Part shown: positions 1-9,568 of the stretch, piece by piece | Layout: every line of letters starts with the position of its first letter | How positions within the stretch are numbered: position 1 is the stretch's first letter | Notes under the pieces: generated by a model | What the model saw: the letters and a program-made list of their open reading frames with translations, nothing else | The model's database searches: none | What the model was told of the DNA's origin: nothing | Program-made: the position numbers and the translations under genes | Source: Butyrivibrio sp. | GTDB taxonomy: Bacteria > Bacillota > Clostridia > Lachnospirales > Lachnospiraceae | Length of the DNA: 35,931 nucleotides | Direction: 5' to 3' | Assembly: GCA_024697425.1 (NCBI GenBank) | Contig: JAILFT010000031.1 | Span: 1 to 35,931, forward strand

Positions 1-1779
1 CTTAACCGCAAGCGCAAAGACTATGTTCTCTTTTACAATCCTTATGGTCTTGCGCGCGATCTTCATTACAGCTGAAATCTTGCTGATATCATCGTCCATG
101 ATAACTATGTCTGCTGCCTCGATGGCGGCATCCGATCCCATGGATCCCATGGCTATTCCGACATCCGCTCTCATAAGCACGGGAGCGTCGTTGATACCGT
201 CGCCCACAAACGCAAGCCTGTTACCATTATCGCCTTTTGAGAGCATTTTTTCAACTGCACTGACCTTGTCAGCAGGAAGAAGTCCTGCCTTGACGTCATT
301 TATTCCAACCTGATCAGCCACATGCCTTGCAATAGCTTCGTTATCGCCTGTCAGCATGACGGCTCTCTTTACTCCGATCTCGTACAGGGCTGCAATTCCC
401 TCTTTTACCCCGCTCTTGATAGAATCGGAGATCACTATACTTCCTGCATAAGCTCCGTCATAGGCTACATATACAACTGTGCCTGCGGCCTCATCCAAAA
501 GACCTATTGATGCCGGAACGTCGATGAGCTTATCATTACCAACCAAAAGCTCTTTACCCTCAAGGATGGTCCTGATGCCGTTTCCTGCTATCTCTTTGGT
601 TTGGGATTCATCTATATGGGAAGCATCGGGCTTCTGTCCGCCATTTCTCTCCATGTAGCAGGCAAGAATGGATCTCGCGATCGGATGATTGGAGTACATC
701 TCGCCGTAAGCTGCAAGTGAAAGAAGCTGATCTTCTGTAATATCACTCTGAGTGGCAGGAACGATCTCAGATACCTTGAACTCACCCTTGGTGATGGTTC
801 CTGTTTTATCAAATACAACCGTATCAACACCGGATACTGCCTCAAGGAAGTTGGAACCCTTGACAAGGACACCCTTCTTGGAGGCTGCTCCGATTCCACC
901 GAAGAATCCGAGAGGAACCGAAATAACAAGAGCACACGGGCATGAAACTATAAGGAAAATACATGCTCTTCTGATACTGTCTGATAAAGGGATCTGTCCA
1001 AGGATTGGCGGGATCACTGCAAGTAAGACAGCTCCAATCGTAACAACCGGTGTGTAGTATCTTGCAAACCTTGTGATAAAGTTCTCCATCCTGGATTTCT
1101 TGTTGCTGGCATTCTCAACAAGGTCGAGAATCCTCGCAACTGTAGAGTCCTCATAAGCCTTATCTACTCTTACCTTGAGGATACCTTCTCCGTTGACACA
1201 TCCGCTTATAACCGCATCGCCTTCTGCTGCCCTTCTGGGAACAGATTCACCGGTAAGTGCCGCAGTGTCAACAAAGGATTCACCTTCGATAACAGTTCCG
1301 TCCAGCGGGATCTTCTCTCCTGCTCTGACAAGAATGATATCACCTACGCTTACTTCCTCAGGATCAACCTCTGTGGTCTCTCCGTCTTCGCCTACCAGAT
1401 TTGCAAACTCAGGAGCAATGCTCATAAGGTCTGTTATGGACTGCCTTGACTTGCCGACAGCGTAGCTCTGGAAGAGCTCTCCAACCTGGTAAAAGAGCAT
1501 TACGGCCAGGGCCTCTGAATACTCTCCTATTCCAAATGCTCCGAAGGTTGCTATCATCATCAGGAAATTCTCGTCAAAGACCTGTCCGTGACTTATGTTG
1601 ATAACAGCCTTTCGGATAACGTCATAGCCGATGATCCCGTAAGGAACAAGATATATGATAAGCTTCACAAACCAGGGAAGCGGATCCATTATGCCGATCT
1701 TATCAAGTACAAGCAGGATAACAAACATCGCAAGTACTATGAGTATTCTGTTGCGGGTCTTCTTTTGTTTCTTGGTCAT
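1..1779 (-). CDS. Heavy-metal (Zn/Cd-type) translocating P-type ATPase, 3' end truncated by the window edge
   Basis: Manual minus-strand translation from ATG at 1779 is open to base 1. It contains SCPCAL (CPC motif), DKTGTITKGE, LTGESV, MLTGDN and VGDGINDAP. No N-terminal HMA domain. Confidence 0.95.
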   Translation of the reverse strand, partial: MTKKQKKTRNRILIVLAMFVILLVLDKIGIMDPLPWFVKLIIYLVPYGIIGYDVIRKAVINISHGQVFDENFLMMIATFGAFGIGEYSEALAVMLFYQVGELFQSYAVGKSRQSITDLMSIAPEFANLVGEDGETTEVDPEEVSVGDIILVRAGEKIPLDGTVIEGESFVDTAALTGESVPRRAAEGDAVISGCVNGEGILKVRVDKAYEDSTVARILDLVENASNKKSRMENFITRFARYYTPVVTIGAVLLAVIPPILGQIPLSDSIRRACIFLIVSCPCALVISVPLGFFGGIGAASKKGVLVKGSNFLEAVSGVDTVVFDKTGTITKGEFKVSEIVPATQSDITEDQLLSLAAYGEMYSNHPIARSILACYMERNGGQKPDASHIDESQTKEIAGNGIRTILEGKELLVGNDKLIDVPASIGLLDEAAGTVVYVAYDGAYAGSIVISDSIKSGVKEGIAALYEIGVKRAVMLTGDNEAIARHVADQVGINDVKAGLLPADKVSAVEKMLSKGDNGNRLAFVGDGINDAPVLMRADVGIAMGSMGSDAAIEAADIVIMDDDISKISAVMKIARKTIRIVKENIVFALAVK

Positions 1780-1809
1780 AAATCATCACTTCCTTCGCGG
1801 AACTATATA

Positions 1810-2034
1810 TTAAGCCTCGATAGAGCAGTCAGGCTCAACCTTCTTGCAGGCCTTGACCGCTGCATCAAATACCTTATCAAAAATGTCGTCAGCAGCCTCA
1901 AGTGTAAACTTCTGAGTCATGAAATTAACTCTTGCACTTACAACACCATCGATCTTCTTAACTGCATCCTCCATCTTAGCTGCACAGTTTGCACAATCTA
2001 CCTCACACTTAAATGTTTTCTTCATAATATCCAC
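1810..2034 (-). CDS. Stand-alone heavy-metal-associated (HMA) domain protein / metallochaperone
   Basis: 74 aa. MKKTFKCEVDCANCAAKMEDAVKKIDGV with a CxxC metal site typical of HMA domains. Directly upstream of the ATPase. Confidence 0.9.
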   Translation of the reverse strand: MDIMKKTFKCEVDCANCAAKMEDAVKKIDGVVSARVNFMTQKFTLEAADDIFDKVFDAAVKACKKVEPDCSIEA

Positions 2035-2060
2035 CTTTCTGCCCTCATAAGGCTCATAAT

Positions 2061-2420
2061 TTACTCTTCAATATGGTTGATTCCCTGGTCGATGATCGTC
2101 CTTACGTGGTCATCTGCCAGGAAGTAAATGATCTGTTTGCCCTCACGTCTGTTTCCCACGAGCTTGCTCTGCTTAAGTATCTTAAGCTGATGAGATATTG
2201 CAGACTGCGTCATGTTAAGGCTGTCCGCTATATCACATACACACATCTCCTGCTCGAACAGGGCAAAGAGAATCCGGATCCTTGTGGAATCTCCGAAGAC
2301 CTTGAACAGTTCAGCCAGATCATAAAGCTCGTCATCATCAGGCATCTCTCTGTGTACCTTCAGTACCACGTCTGCATGCTTATGTACTACATCGCAGTGC
2401 TCTACATCATTTACTGACAT
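2061..2420 (-). CDS. ArsR/SmtB-family metal-responsive transcriptional regulator
   Basis: Winged-helix ArsR signature LFKVFGDSTRIRILFALFEQEMCVCDIADSLNMTQSAISHQLKILKQSKLVGNRREGKQIIYFLAD. ELCVCD-like metal-site motif. Confidence 0.93.
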   Translation of the reverse strand: MSVNDVEHCDVVHKHADVVLKVHREMPDDDELYDLAELFKVFGDSTRIRILFALFEQEMCVCDIADSLNMTQSAISHQLKILKQSKLVGNRREGKQIIYFLADDHVRTIIDQGINHIEE

Positions 2421-2440
2421 ATCATCTTCCTTTCTATCAT

Positions 2441-2472
2441 TTCAACATATGAATAATTGTTCATATGTTGAA
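2441..2472. promoter_or_regulatory. ArsR/SmtB-type operator (perfect inverted repeat)
   Basis: TTCAACATATGAA-TAATTG-TTCATATGTTGAA. Perfect 13-bp arms, 6-nt spacer, contains the ATATGAAYAATTRTTCATAT core typical of SmtB/ZiaR/CzrA operators. Confidence 0.88.
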
Positions 2473-2499
2473 TATAAAACACCCCTGCCGAATTGTCAA
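2471..2499 (-). promoter_or_regulatory. Sigma-A-type promoter of the arsR-HMA-ATPase operon
   Basis: Minus strand TTGACA-(17 nt)-TATATT. The -10 overlaps the edge of the operator. Confidence 0.8.
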
Positions 2500-2519
2500 C
2501 AGGGTTATTGAAAAATTAT

Positions 2520-3557
2520 TCAACTTTTATTTTCTGCTGCCTCAACAGTCTTTCTCATATAGCGTATGACATCCACAGGATACTCTCCTACTGCAGTCTC
2601 TCCCGTGACCATGACAGAAGATGCTCCGTCCAGTACTGCATTATAGATGTCACTGACCTCTGCCCTTGTAGGAACCTTGCTGTGCTCCATGGATGAGAGC
2701 ATCTGAGTAACTACCATGAAAGGCACACCGGCAGTTCTGCATCTGCTGGCTATATCCTTCTGGACTCCGGGAAGTTCCCATAAAGGAACGGCATTTCCAA
2801 GATCACCTCTTGCTATTATCATCTCATCCGCATGGTCAAAAAAGCTCTCGAGATTCTCTACGCCGCTCAGATTCTCAATCTTGGCGTATAACTTTATGTC
2901 TTTTCCGCCGTTATTATCAAGTGCTTTTCTGACATCCAGAAGGTCACCGGCACTTCTTACAAAGGGCTGCATGACACCGTAGATACCGCTCTTGCAGGCA
3001 AGTTTTATATTCTCGATATCGCTTTCTGTAAGCGCGGGCATATCAACAGACTTTCCTACTATTGCTATACTCTTTCTGCCATTTAAGATCCCTCCTCTGG
3101 TAACACGGGCTCTTGCAGATTCATCATCTGTCTCTGTGACGGTTGCTGCTATCCTGCCGTCATCCAGGAGAATATCATGTCCGGGCTCAAGCGCTTTCAG
3201 TATCCTGTGATCAAGTGTTACTGCCTTATTTCCAGGGGCGAAAATCCCCACGCACTCTTCCGTCGCCAGTATCAGCTCATCTTTTTCATTCAGACCGATA
3301 GGCTCTTTAAGCTTACCGATCCTCAGCTCCGGTCCCTGCATATCTATCAGGATCTTTGGAACAATTCCGTTTGCTGATGCAGCTCTTTTAACCTTATCTA
3401 TTTCCTCAAGGCAGTCCCTGAGCATAACATGGGATAAATTGATCCTGATACCGGTCATACCTGTAGCAAACATCTCAGAAAGTGTTGCCTCATCCCTGCA
3501 ACCGGGGCCCAGTGTTCCAAACACATCTGTCATCGGCTTCTCCTCATTGATCAGCAC
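2520..3557 (-). CDS. Pyruvate kinase-like barrel protein, short form (no C-terminal regulatory domain)
   Basis: 345 aa. KILIDMQGPELRIG, YAKIENLSGVENLESFFDHADEMIIARGDLG, VVTQMLSSM and VMVTGETAVGEYPVDVIRYM. Ends directly after the barrel. Confidence 0.8.
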   Translation of the reverse strand: MLINEEKPMTDVFGTLGPGCRDEATLSEMFATGMTGIRINLSHVMLRDCLEEIDKVKRAASANGIVPKILIDMQGPELRIGKLKEPIGLNEKDELILATEECVGIFAPGNKAVTLDHRILKALEPGHDILLDDGRIAATVTETDDESARARVTRGGILNGRKSIAIVGKSVDMPALTESDIENIKLACKSGIYGVMQPFVRSAGDLLDVRKALDNNGGKDIKLYAKIENLSGVENLESFFDHADEMIIARGDLGNAVPLWELPGVQKDIASRCRTAGVPFMVVTQMLSSMEHSKVPTRAEVSDIYNAVLDGASSVMVTGETAVGEYPVDVIRYMRKTVEAAENKS

Positions 3558-3566
3558 CTGTCCATA

Positions 3567-3947
3567 TCACATCTTAAGCTCATCATAGAGCTCTGGATAT
3601 CCCTTTTTCAGAGCTCTGTTAAACTTTCCCCGGATCCTGCCGAAACTGAGCCACCCGATAAATCCGAATGCAAGTACGAGAAAGATCAGGATCGGAGCAA
3701 ATATCCCCAGTAATGTCACATGATCTACAGGGCCGTTTTGGCTGATATTCATAACTGTCGACACTCCCATGAGAAGTGTCATGGTTGCAAGAAGAGCACA
3801 GGCCACCGTAAATCTCTTTTTGACAGGCTCAACATATTCCGCAACGTTTTTTCTTGTCTTTTTCAGATCAAACTTATCCATACGGCCTGCTGCTATCGCC
3901 TTCACAGCCTCTCTGGTAAGTGTTGTGGTCATAAGTGTTACTGACAT
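3567..3947 (-). CDS. Small predicted membrane protein of unknown function
   Basis: 126 aa with two hydrophobic segments (FTVACALLATMTLLMGVSTV and LLGIFAPILIFLVLAFGFIGWL). Starts directly after the polC stop. Confidence 0.65.
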   Translation of the reverse strand: MSVTLMTTTLTREAVKAIAAGRMDKFDLKKTRKNVAEYVEPVKKRFTVACALLATMTLLMGVSTVMNISQNGPVDHVTLLGIFAPILIFLVLAFGFIGWLSFGRIRGKFNRALKKGYPELYDELKM

Positions 3948-6900
3948 TTAAAATCCTTTCATCAGGTCGAAGAGACTGATCTGGTTGGAATCCGGAATAT
4001 CTCCCAGAAGTCCCATGTCAGCCATCTTATCTATTACTGTCTGAGGGCACTTGGTCCTCTGGCGGAAGTCGTCCTTGGACAGGAACGGTCCATCCTTGGC
4101 TGCCTCAACGATCTGATCCGCAGCCTTCTCACCCATACCGTCGATACTGGTAAGGGCCGGCATGATCTTGTCTCCTATAACCTGGAAATCCCTGGACTTG
4201 ACCTTGAAGATGTCGATTGGCATAAACTCAATGCCTCTCTCGTACATCTCCTCAACCAGCCTCATATCTCCGTACTCTGCCTGCTGGGCATTTGAGAGTT
4301 CATCCTTGCGGCTCTGGTAATCCTTCATAACACTGTGGAGGTGATTCTCGCCCTGGCACATGTGCTCATAGTTGAAGGCTTTGGCTCTTATGGAAAACCA
4401 CGCTGCATAGAATGCCTGTGGCATATAAACCTTAAAGTAAGCAATTCTCCAGGCCATCATAACGTATGCTGCCGCATGGGCCTTGGGGAACATGTACTTG
4501 ATCTTCTCACAGGACCAGATATACCAGTCCGGAACGCCGTGGTCGATCATGTCTTTTTTCCAGTCAGGCCAGTTCTTCTCCTTGCCGCCGGCAACCTTAC
4601 CTTTACGAACTGCCTCCATTATCTTGAAGGACTCTGACTTATCAAGTCCCTTCTGGATCAGGTAGATCATGATATCGTCACGACAGCAGATACAGGTATC
4701 GATGGTTGCCTTGCCCTCCTGAATCAGGGTCTGGGCGTTACCGAGCCATACGTCGGTACCGTGTGAAAGACCTGAAATCCTTATAAGGTGGGACAGAGAC
4801 TTGGGTTGCGCATCAATAACCATCTGCATGGCAAAGTCTGTACCAAATTCAGGAAGTCCAAGGCACCCCAGCTTGGTTCCGCCAATCTGCTCCGGCTCAA
4901 TGCCAAGGGCAGTCGTATTCATGAAAAGACTCATTACCTTCTTGTCATCAAGAGGCACAGTCTTGGGATCCATTCCCGTGCAGTCCTGCAAAAACCTTAT
5001 CATGGTAGGATCATCGTGTCCCAGAATATCGAGCTTTAACAGGTTGTGGTCGATGGAGTGATAGTCGTAATGTGTGGTGATCGTTGCAGTGGTCATATCA
5101 TTGGCCGGATGCTGAACAGGACAGAAGGAGTTAATATCCTCTCCCACGGGAAGAACTATGATTCCGCCCGGGTGCTGACCTGTACCACGCCTTATGCCTG
5201 TACATCCCTGAACGATCCTGTTTATCTCACTCTTTCTCTTGCTTATGCCAAGGCCGTCATAGTACTTCTTAACAAAACCGTAGGCAGTCTTATCCGCAAG
5301 AGAAGCAATGGTTCCGGCTCTGAAGGTCTGGCCGTAACCAAAGATAACCTCTGTATATTTGTGAGCCTTTGACTGATACTCACCCGAGAAGTTAAGGTCG
5401 ATATCAGGCTCTTTGTCTCCCTTGAATCCAAGGAAAGTCTCGAAAGGAATATCGAATCCGTCCTTGTTAAGCTTGGTGCCGCACTTAGGGCACATCTTGT
5501 CCGGCATGTCACAGCCGGAATTACCACCATAGGCCTTAACTTCCTCAGAGTCAAAATCCGAGTACTTACAGTTAGGGCACACATAGTGAGGACTTAAGGA
5601 GTTAACCTCCGTGATTCCCGAAGTAAACGCAACAAAAGAAGATCCTACGGATCCTCTGGAACCTACCAGGTATCCGTCCTCATTGGATTTCCAAACCAGC
5701 TTCTGGGCAATGATATACATAACCGCGAAACCGTTCTTAATGATTGAATTGAGCTCTCTCTCAAGTCTCTCCTGAACGATCTCCGGAAGATCGTCTCCGT
5801 AGATCTCATGGGCCTTGTCGTAGCAGATCTTTGTAAGGATCTCATCACTGTTCTCGATGACAGGCGCACACTTATCGGGACGAACAGGCGAAATGGAATC
5901 GCACATATCCAGGATCTTCCTGGTATTATCAATAACGATCTCTTTTGCCTTCTCACCGCCAAGATAGTCAAATTCCGCCATCATCTCATCGGTGGTCCTC
6001 AGGTAAAGAGGAGCCGGCTCCTCATCGTTCATACCCTTACCTGCCATGATGATGGTCCTGTATATCTCATCCTCAGGATTAAGGAAATGCGCATCACAGG
6101 TAGCCACAACGGGTTTGTTCCACTGTTCTCCCAGTCTTACGATCTCCTTATTTATCTCCCTGATATCGTCGTCACTGTTGATATCTTCATATCTCTCAGA
6201 CTCAACCATGAAGTGGTTATTGCCCACAGGCTGGATCTCCAGATAGTCATAAAAGCTCACAAGCCTTGCGATCTCTTCAGGTGGTCTTCCCTCTACAACA
6301 GCGCCGTATAGTTCTCCGGCACAGCACGCACTGCCTATGATAAGTCCCTCTCTGTACTTGATCAGCTCGCTCTTTGGGATGAGCGGAAATCTCCTGAAAT
6401 AATCAATGTGGGACTTGCTGACAAGTGTATAGAGGTTGACACGTCCCAGTGTGTTTTTCGCCAGGATAATGCAGTGATTTGGACGAAGATGCCTTATCAT
6501 CTCAGGTGTGGGCTTACCGAGAATGTTGACCTGAGTCAGATCTTCAGCTCCCTGCTCCTTGAGCATTGGAACAAACTTGTTAAAAATAAGTGCAGTACAC
6601 TCAGCATCATCTACAGCCCTGTGGTGATGCCCAAGTACAATGTTCAGGGTCTTGGCCACCGCATCCAGCGTATGCTTGGCCTGTAGCGGGAAGAAATACC
6701 TTGAGAGCCACAAAGTATCAACGGTAGTGTAATCCACATCGATACCCAGCTCCTCGCAGTTCTGATTTATAAAGCTTATGTCAAAAGACACATTGTGTCC
6801 TACCAGTACTGCTCCCTCGCAGAACTCTACGAACTTCGGGATGATAACTTCCCTGGTAGGCGCACCGATGACCATATCATCAGTGATAGAAGTAAGTTTC

Positions 6901-8483
6901 TCAATCCTGTAAGGGATTGGAACCTGAGGATTGATAAACTCCGAAAATCTGTCTACAATCTCTCCGTTTTTGATCTTAACGGCACCGATCTCTATGATCT
7001 TATTCTTAATGGGTGAAAAGCCCGTTGTCTCAATATCAAATACGACAAAGGTCGTATCATCAAGCTTCTGCCCCTTATCATTTACTACAATTTCCTTGAG
7101 GTCGTCTACAACGTAAGCCTCTACGCCCAGGATAAGTTTAAAGAAATCCTGTCTGTCGATAGGCGGCTCACCTGCCTCCTTGCGCCTTGACTTCTCGTCC
7201 TTGTAGAGGTCCTCCCAGACGTGGTTGGCATCAGTGAGTGACTGTACAACACCGTGGTCAGTTATGGCAATACCCGGCATTCCCCACTTGTAGGCCTGCT
7301 TCACAATGTCTTTTACCTCGGAGACTCCGTCCATATCACTCATCTTGGTATGACAGTGGAGCTCTACTCTCTTCTCGTCAGCGTTATCTACCCTCTTAAC
7401 GGTAAAATCAGGTATCTTCTTGACTCCCACAACAGACTGGATAGAGAGCTCATGGTCAAATCTGTCAATGGCAGCTATTCCCTTGACCTTAACAAAAGCA
7501 CCCATCTTGATGTTCTTGGTGATATCCGGAACATCTGCAGTATTAACAAACATCTTGACTGCAATGGTATCTGTAAAGTCCGTCACAGCAAAGATGAGAA
7601 TAGTCTTGTCATTTCTGATGTCTCTTGAATCAAACTCGATGATCTTGCCGTGAATGGTCACTTCGCCCAGTTCTCCCATAAGGTCAGCCAGCTTCATGGC
7701 CTCATCGTCAAAGTCTCTTCCAAAGAGAACATCAGGATTATCTGATCTCTTGTAGCTTCCGCCAAAATCTCTTTTGCCAAAAGACTTCTGAGAGCCATCC
7801 TTAGGTGCAAATGAAGAAGCCTTGCCCTCTGTCTTGGCCGGTGCACTCGGCTGCTTGGTCTCAGCAGCTTTTGCAGCCTTCTCTGCTTCCTTTTCTGCTT
7901 CCTTCTCCTCCATAGCCTCGAGCTTTTTGGCCATTTTGGCTGATTCCTCGGAGTAATCGGGCGCTTTATCCTCTTTTTCAACTTCTACAAATTCCGGTGA
8001 AAGAACTACAGACAGTCCGCATCTCTCGTTGAATATCTTAGACAATACACGGATCAGGTCCGGGGCCTTCTTTTTGCCGACAACACTGTCCTCAAGTCGC
8101 ATGATGACATTGTCATGATCAGGGTACAAAAAAGAAGCCGAGCGAAACAGACTATATTCCATGTGGTCATAGTCTTTTAGCTCGAGCTCTATGCTCTCTC
8201 TGTATATATCCAGGAGGTTCTCAGGCGTATACTGCGCCGAAAGGGAAAACTTCTCATATATCTTGATGGTGATATCCTGATCGGCAAAAAGCTGCTTCTT
8301 GATGCTGTTCTCAGTCTTGATGATATCCGCTTTATCAATGAGCTTGTTGCTGGCGATGTATATCCTGATAAAATCCTGTTTTCTGGTGGTTGAAACCTTT
8401 ACAACTTCAGTCTGCCCCATGATGTCGCCGGTGTGTTCATCCAGCTTAAGGGCAGGAAATACTTCAAAAAAACTCTTCCCCAT
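3948..8483 (-). CDS. polC: DNA polymerase III subunit alpha, PolC type (Gram-positive)
   Basis: 1511 aa. PHP domain (VELHCHTKMSDMDGVSEVKDIVKQA), embedded DEDDh exonuclease (FVVFDIETTGFSP), GSRGSVGSS, DIDLNFSGEYQ. Confidence 0.97.
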   Translation of the reverse strand: MGKSFFEVFPALKLDEHTGDIMGQTEVVKVSTTRKQDFIRIYIASNKLIDKADIIKTENSIKKQLFADQDITIKIYEKFSLSAQYTPENLLDIYRESIELELKDYDHMEYSLFRSASFLYPDHDNVIMRLEDSVVGKKKAPDLIRVLSKIFNERCGLSVVLSPEFVEVEKEDKAPDYSEESAKMAKKLEAMEEKEAEKEAEKAAKAAETKQPSAPAKTEGKASSFAPKDGSQKSFGKRDFGGSYKRSDNPDVLFGRDFDDEAMKLADLMGELGEVTIHGKIIEFDSRDIRNDKTILIFAVTDFTDTIAVKMFVNTADVPDITKNIKMGAFVKVKGIAAIDRFDHELSIQSVVGVKKIPDFTVKRVDNADEKRVELHCHTKMSDMDGVSEVKDIVKQAYKWGMPGIAITDHGVVQSLTDANHVWEDLYKDEKSRRKEAGEPPIDRQDFFKLILGVEAYVVDDLKEIVVNDKGQKLDDTTFVVFDIETTGFSPIKNKIIEIGAVKIKNGEIVDRFSEFINPQVPIPYRIEKLTSITDDMVIGAPTREVIIPKFVEFCEGAVLVGHNVSFDISFINQNCEELGIDVDYTTVDTLWLSRYFFPLQAKHTLDAVAKTLNIVLGHHHRAVDDAECTALIFNKFVPMLKEQGAEDLTQVNILGKPTPEMIRHLRPNHCIILAKNTLGRVNLYTLVSKSHIDYFRRFPLIPKSELIKYREGLIIGSACCAGELYGAVVEGRPPEEIARLVSFYDYLEIQPVGNNHFMVESERYEDINSDDDIREINKEIVRLGEQWNKPVVATCDAHFLNPEDEIYRTIIMAGKGMNDEEPAPLYLRTTDEMMAEFDYLGGEKAKEIVIDNTRKILDMCDSISPVRPDKCAPVIENSDEILTKICYDKAHEIYGDDLPEIVQERLERELNSIIKNGFAVMYIIAQKLVWKSNEDGYLVGSRGSVGSSFVAFTSGITEVNSLSPHYVCPNCKYSDFDSEEVKAYGGNSGCDMPDKMCPKCGTKLNKDGFDIPFETFLGFKGDKEPDIDLNFSGEYQSKAHKYTEVIFGYGQTFRAGTIASLADKTAYGFVKKYYDGLGISKRKSEINRIVQGCTGIRRGTGQHPGGIIVLPVGEDINSFCPVQHPANDMTTATITTHYDYHSIDHNLLKLDILGHDDPTMIRFLQDCTGMDPKTVPLDDKKVMSLFMNTTALGIEPEQIGGTKLGCLGLPEFGTDFAMQMVIDAQPKSLSHLIRISGLSHGTDVWLGNAQTLIQEGKATIDTCICCRDDIMIYLIQKGLDKSESFKIMEAVRKGKVAGGKEKNWPDWKKDMIDHGVPDWYIWSCEKIKYMFPKAHAAAYVMMAWRIAYFKVYMPQAFYAAWFSIRAKAFNYEHMCQGENHLHSVMKDYQSRKDELSNAQQAEYGDMRLVEEMYERGIEFMPIDIFKVKSRDFQVIGDKIMPALTSIDGMGEKAADQIVEAAKDGPFLSKDDFRQRTKCPQTVIDKMADMGLLGDIPDSNQISLFDLMKGF

Positions 8484-8490
8484 AAAAACC

Positions 8491-9549
8491 TTACCTAGGC
8501 CAATTGTCTAATTCCTCTTTAAGAGTAGCCAGCAATTGGTCTTCCTTAACCTTCTTAACTACTTCTCCGTTCTTGATAAGCAGGCCTTCTCCCACACCGC
8601 CTGCAATTCCGATGTCAGCCTCCTTGGCTTCTCCGGGCCCGTTTACCGCGCAGCCCATAACTGCAACCTTAATATCAAGATCATAGCTCTGAACCATGGT
8701 CTCAACCGCATTGGCAAGTCCGATGAGATCGATCTTGGTCCTTCCGCAGGTAGGACATGATACAACCTCAATTCCTCCGGTCCTCATTCCAAGAGTCTTA
8801 AGGATCATCTTGGCAGTCTTGATCTCCTCCACGGGATCTCCTGAGAGAGAAACTCGTATGGTATCGCCGATGCCCTTGTTGAGGATGATGCCAAGGCCGA
8901 TTGAAGACTTGATGTTTCCGCCGTAAACCGTTCCGGCCTCTGTGATACCTACATGAAGAGGATATCTGCACTTTTCTGCAAGGAGCTCATGAGCCTCAAC
9001 ACAGAGCATTACGTTGGAGGATTTAATGCTGACAACTATGTTGTCATAGCCAAGATCCTCGATAATCCCGATCTTATCAAGGGCTGACTCTACAAGTCCC
9101 TGAGCTGTAACTCCGCCGTATTTCTCCACAAGATCTTTTTCCAAAGAGCCGCTGTTTACGCCGACTCTTATCGGAATATTTCTCTCCTTGGCACAGGATA
9201 CTACTGAAGCGATCCTGTCCCTGCCACCTATATTACCGGGGTTGATCCTGATCTTGTCAGCACCGTTTTCCATGGCTGCAATAGCCATCTTATAATCAAA
9301 GTGAATATCGGCAACGATAGGAATATGGATCTGCTTTTTGATCTCGGAAAGAGCCTTGGCTGCCTCAAGTGTAGGCACAGTACTTCTTATGATCTCACAT
9401 CCTGCTTCCTCGAGCCTCTTTATCTGAGCGACTGTCGCCTCAACGTCCTCTGTCCTTGTGTTGGTCATGGACTGGATGAGGATGGGATTACCTCCGCCAA
9501 TAACTCTGTCGCCAATATGGATTACCTTTGTGTTATCTCTGTAGGCCAT
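8491..9549 (-). CDS. ispG: 4-hydroxy-3-methylbut-2-en-1-yl diphosphate synthase (flavodoxin)
   Basis: GcpE/IspG motifs NPILIQSMTNTRTEDVEAT, ADIHFDYKMA, SCPTCGRTKIDL, MGCAVNGPGEAKEADIGIAGG. Start set at MAYRDNTKVIHIG (9549), preceded by AAGGAGAAAC. The 14-aa upstream ORF extension appears spurious. Confidence 0.96.
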   Translation of the reverse strand: MAYRDNTKVIHIGDRVIGGGNPILIQSMTNTRTEDVEATVAQIKRLEEAGCEIIRSTVPTLEAAKALSEIKKQIHIPIVADIHFDYKMAIAAMENGADKIRINPGNIGGRDRIASVVSCAKERNIPIRVGVNSGSLEKDLVEKYGGVTAQGLVESALDKIGIIEDLGYDNIVVSIKSSNVMLCVEAHELLAEKCRYPLHVGITEAGTVYGGNIKSSIGLGIILNKGIGDTIRVSLSGDPVEEIKTAKMILKTLGMRTGGIEVVSCPTCGRTKIDLIGLANAVETMVQSYDLDIKVAVMGCAVNGPGEAKEADIGIAGGVGEGLLIKNGEVVKKVKEDQLLATLKEELDNWPR

Positions 9550-9568
9550 TGTTTCTCCTTTAAAATAT

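Noticed and set aside
5808-6311. 167-aa plus-strand ORF inside polC
   Set aside because: Antisense to conserved PolC coding sequence with no domain signature.
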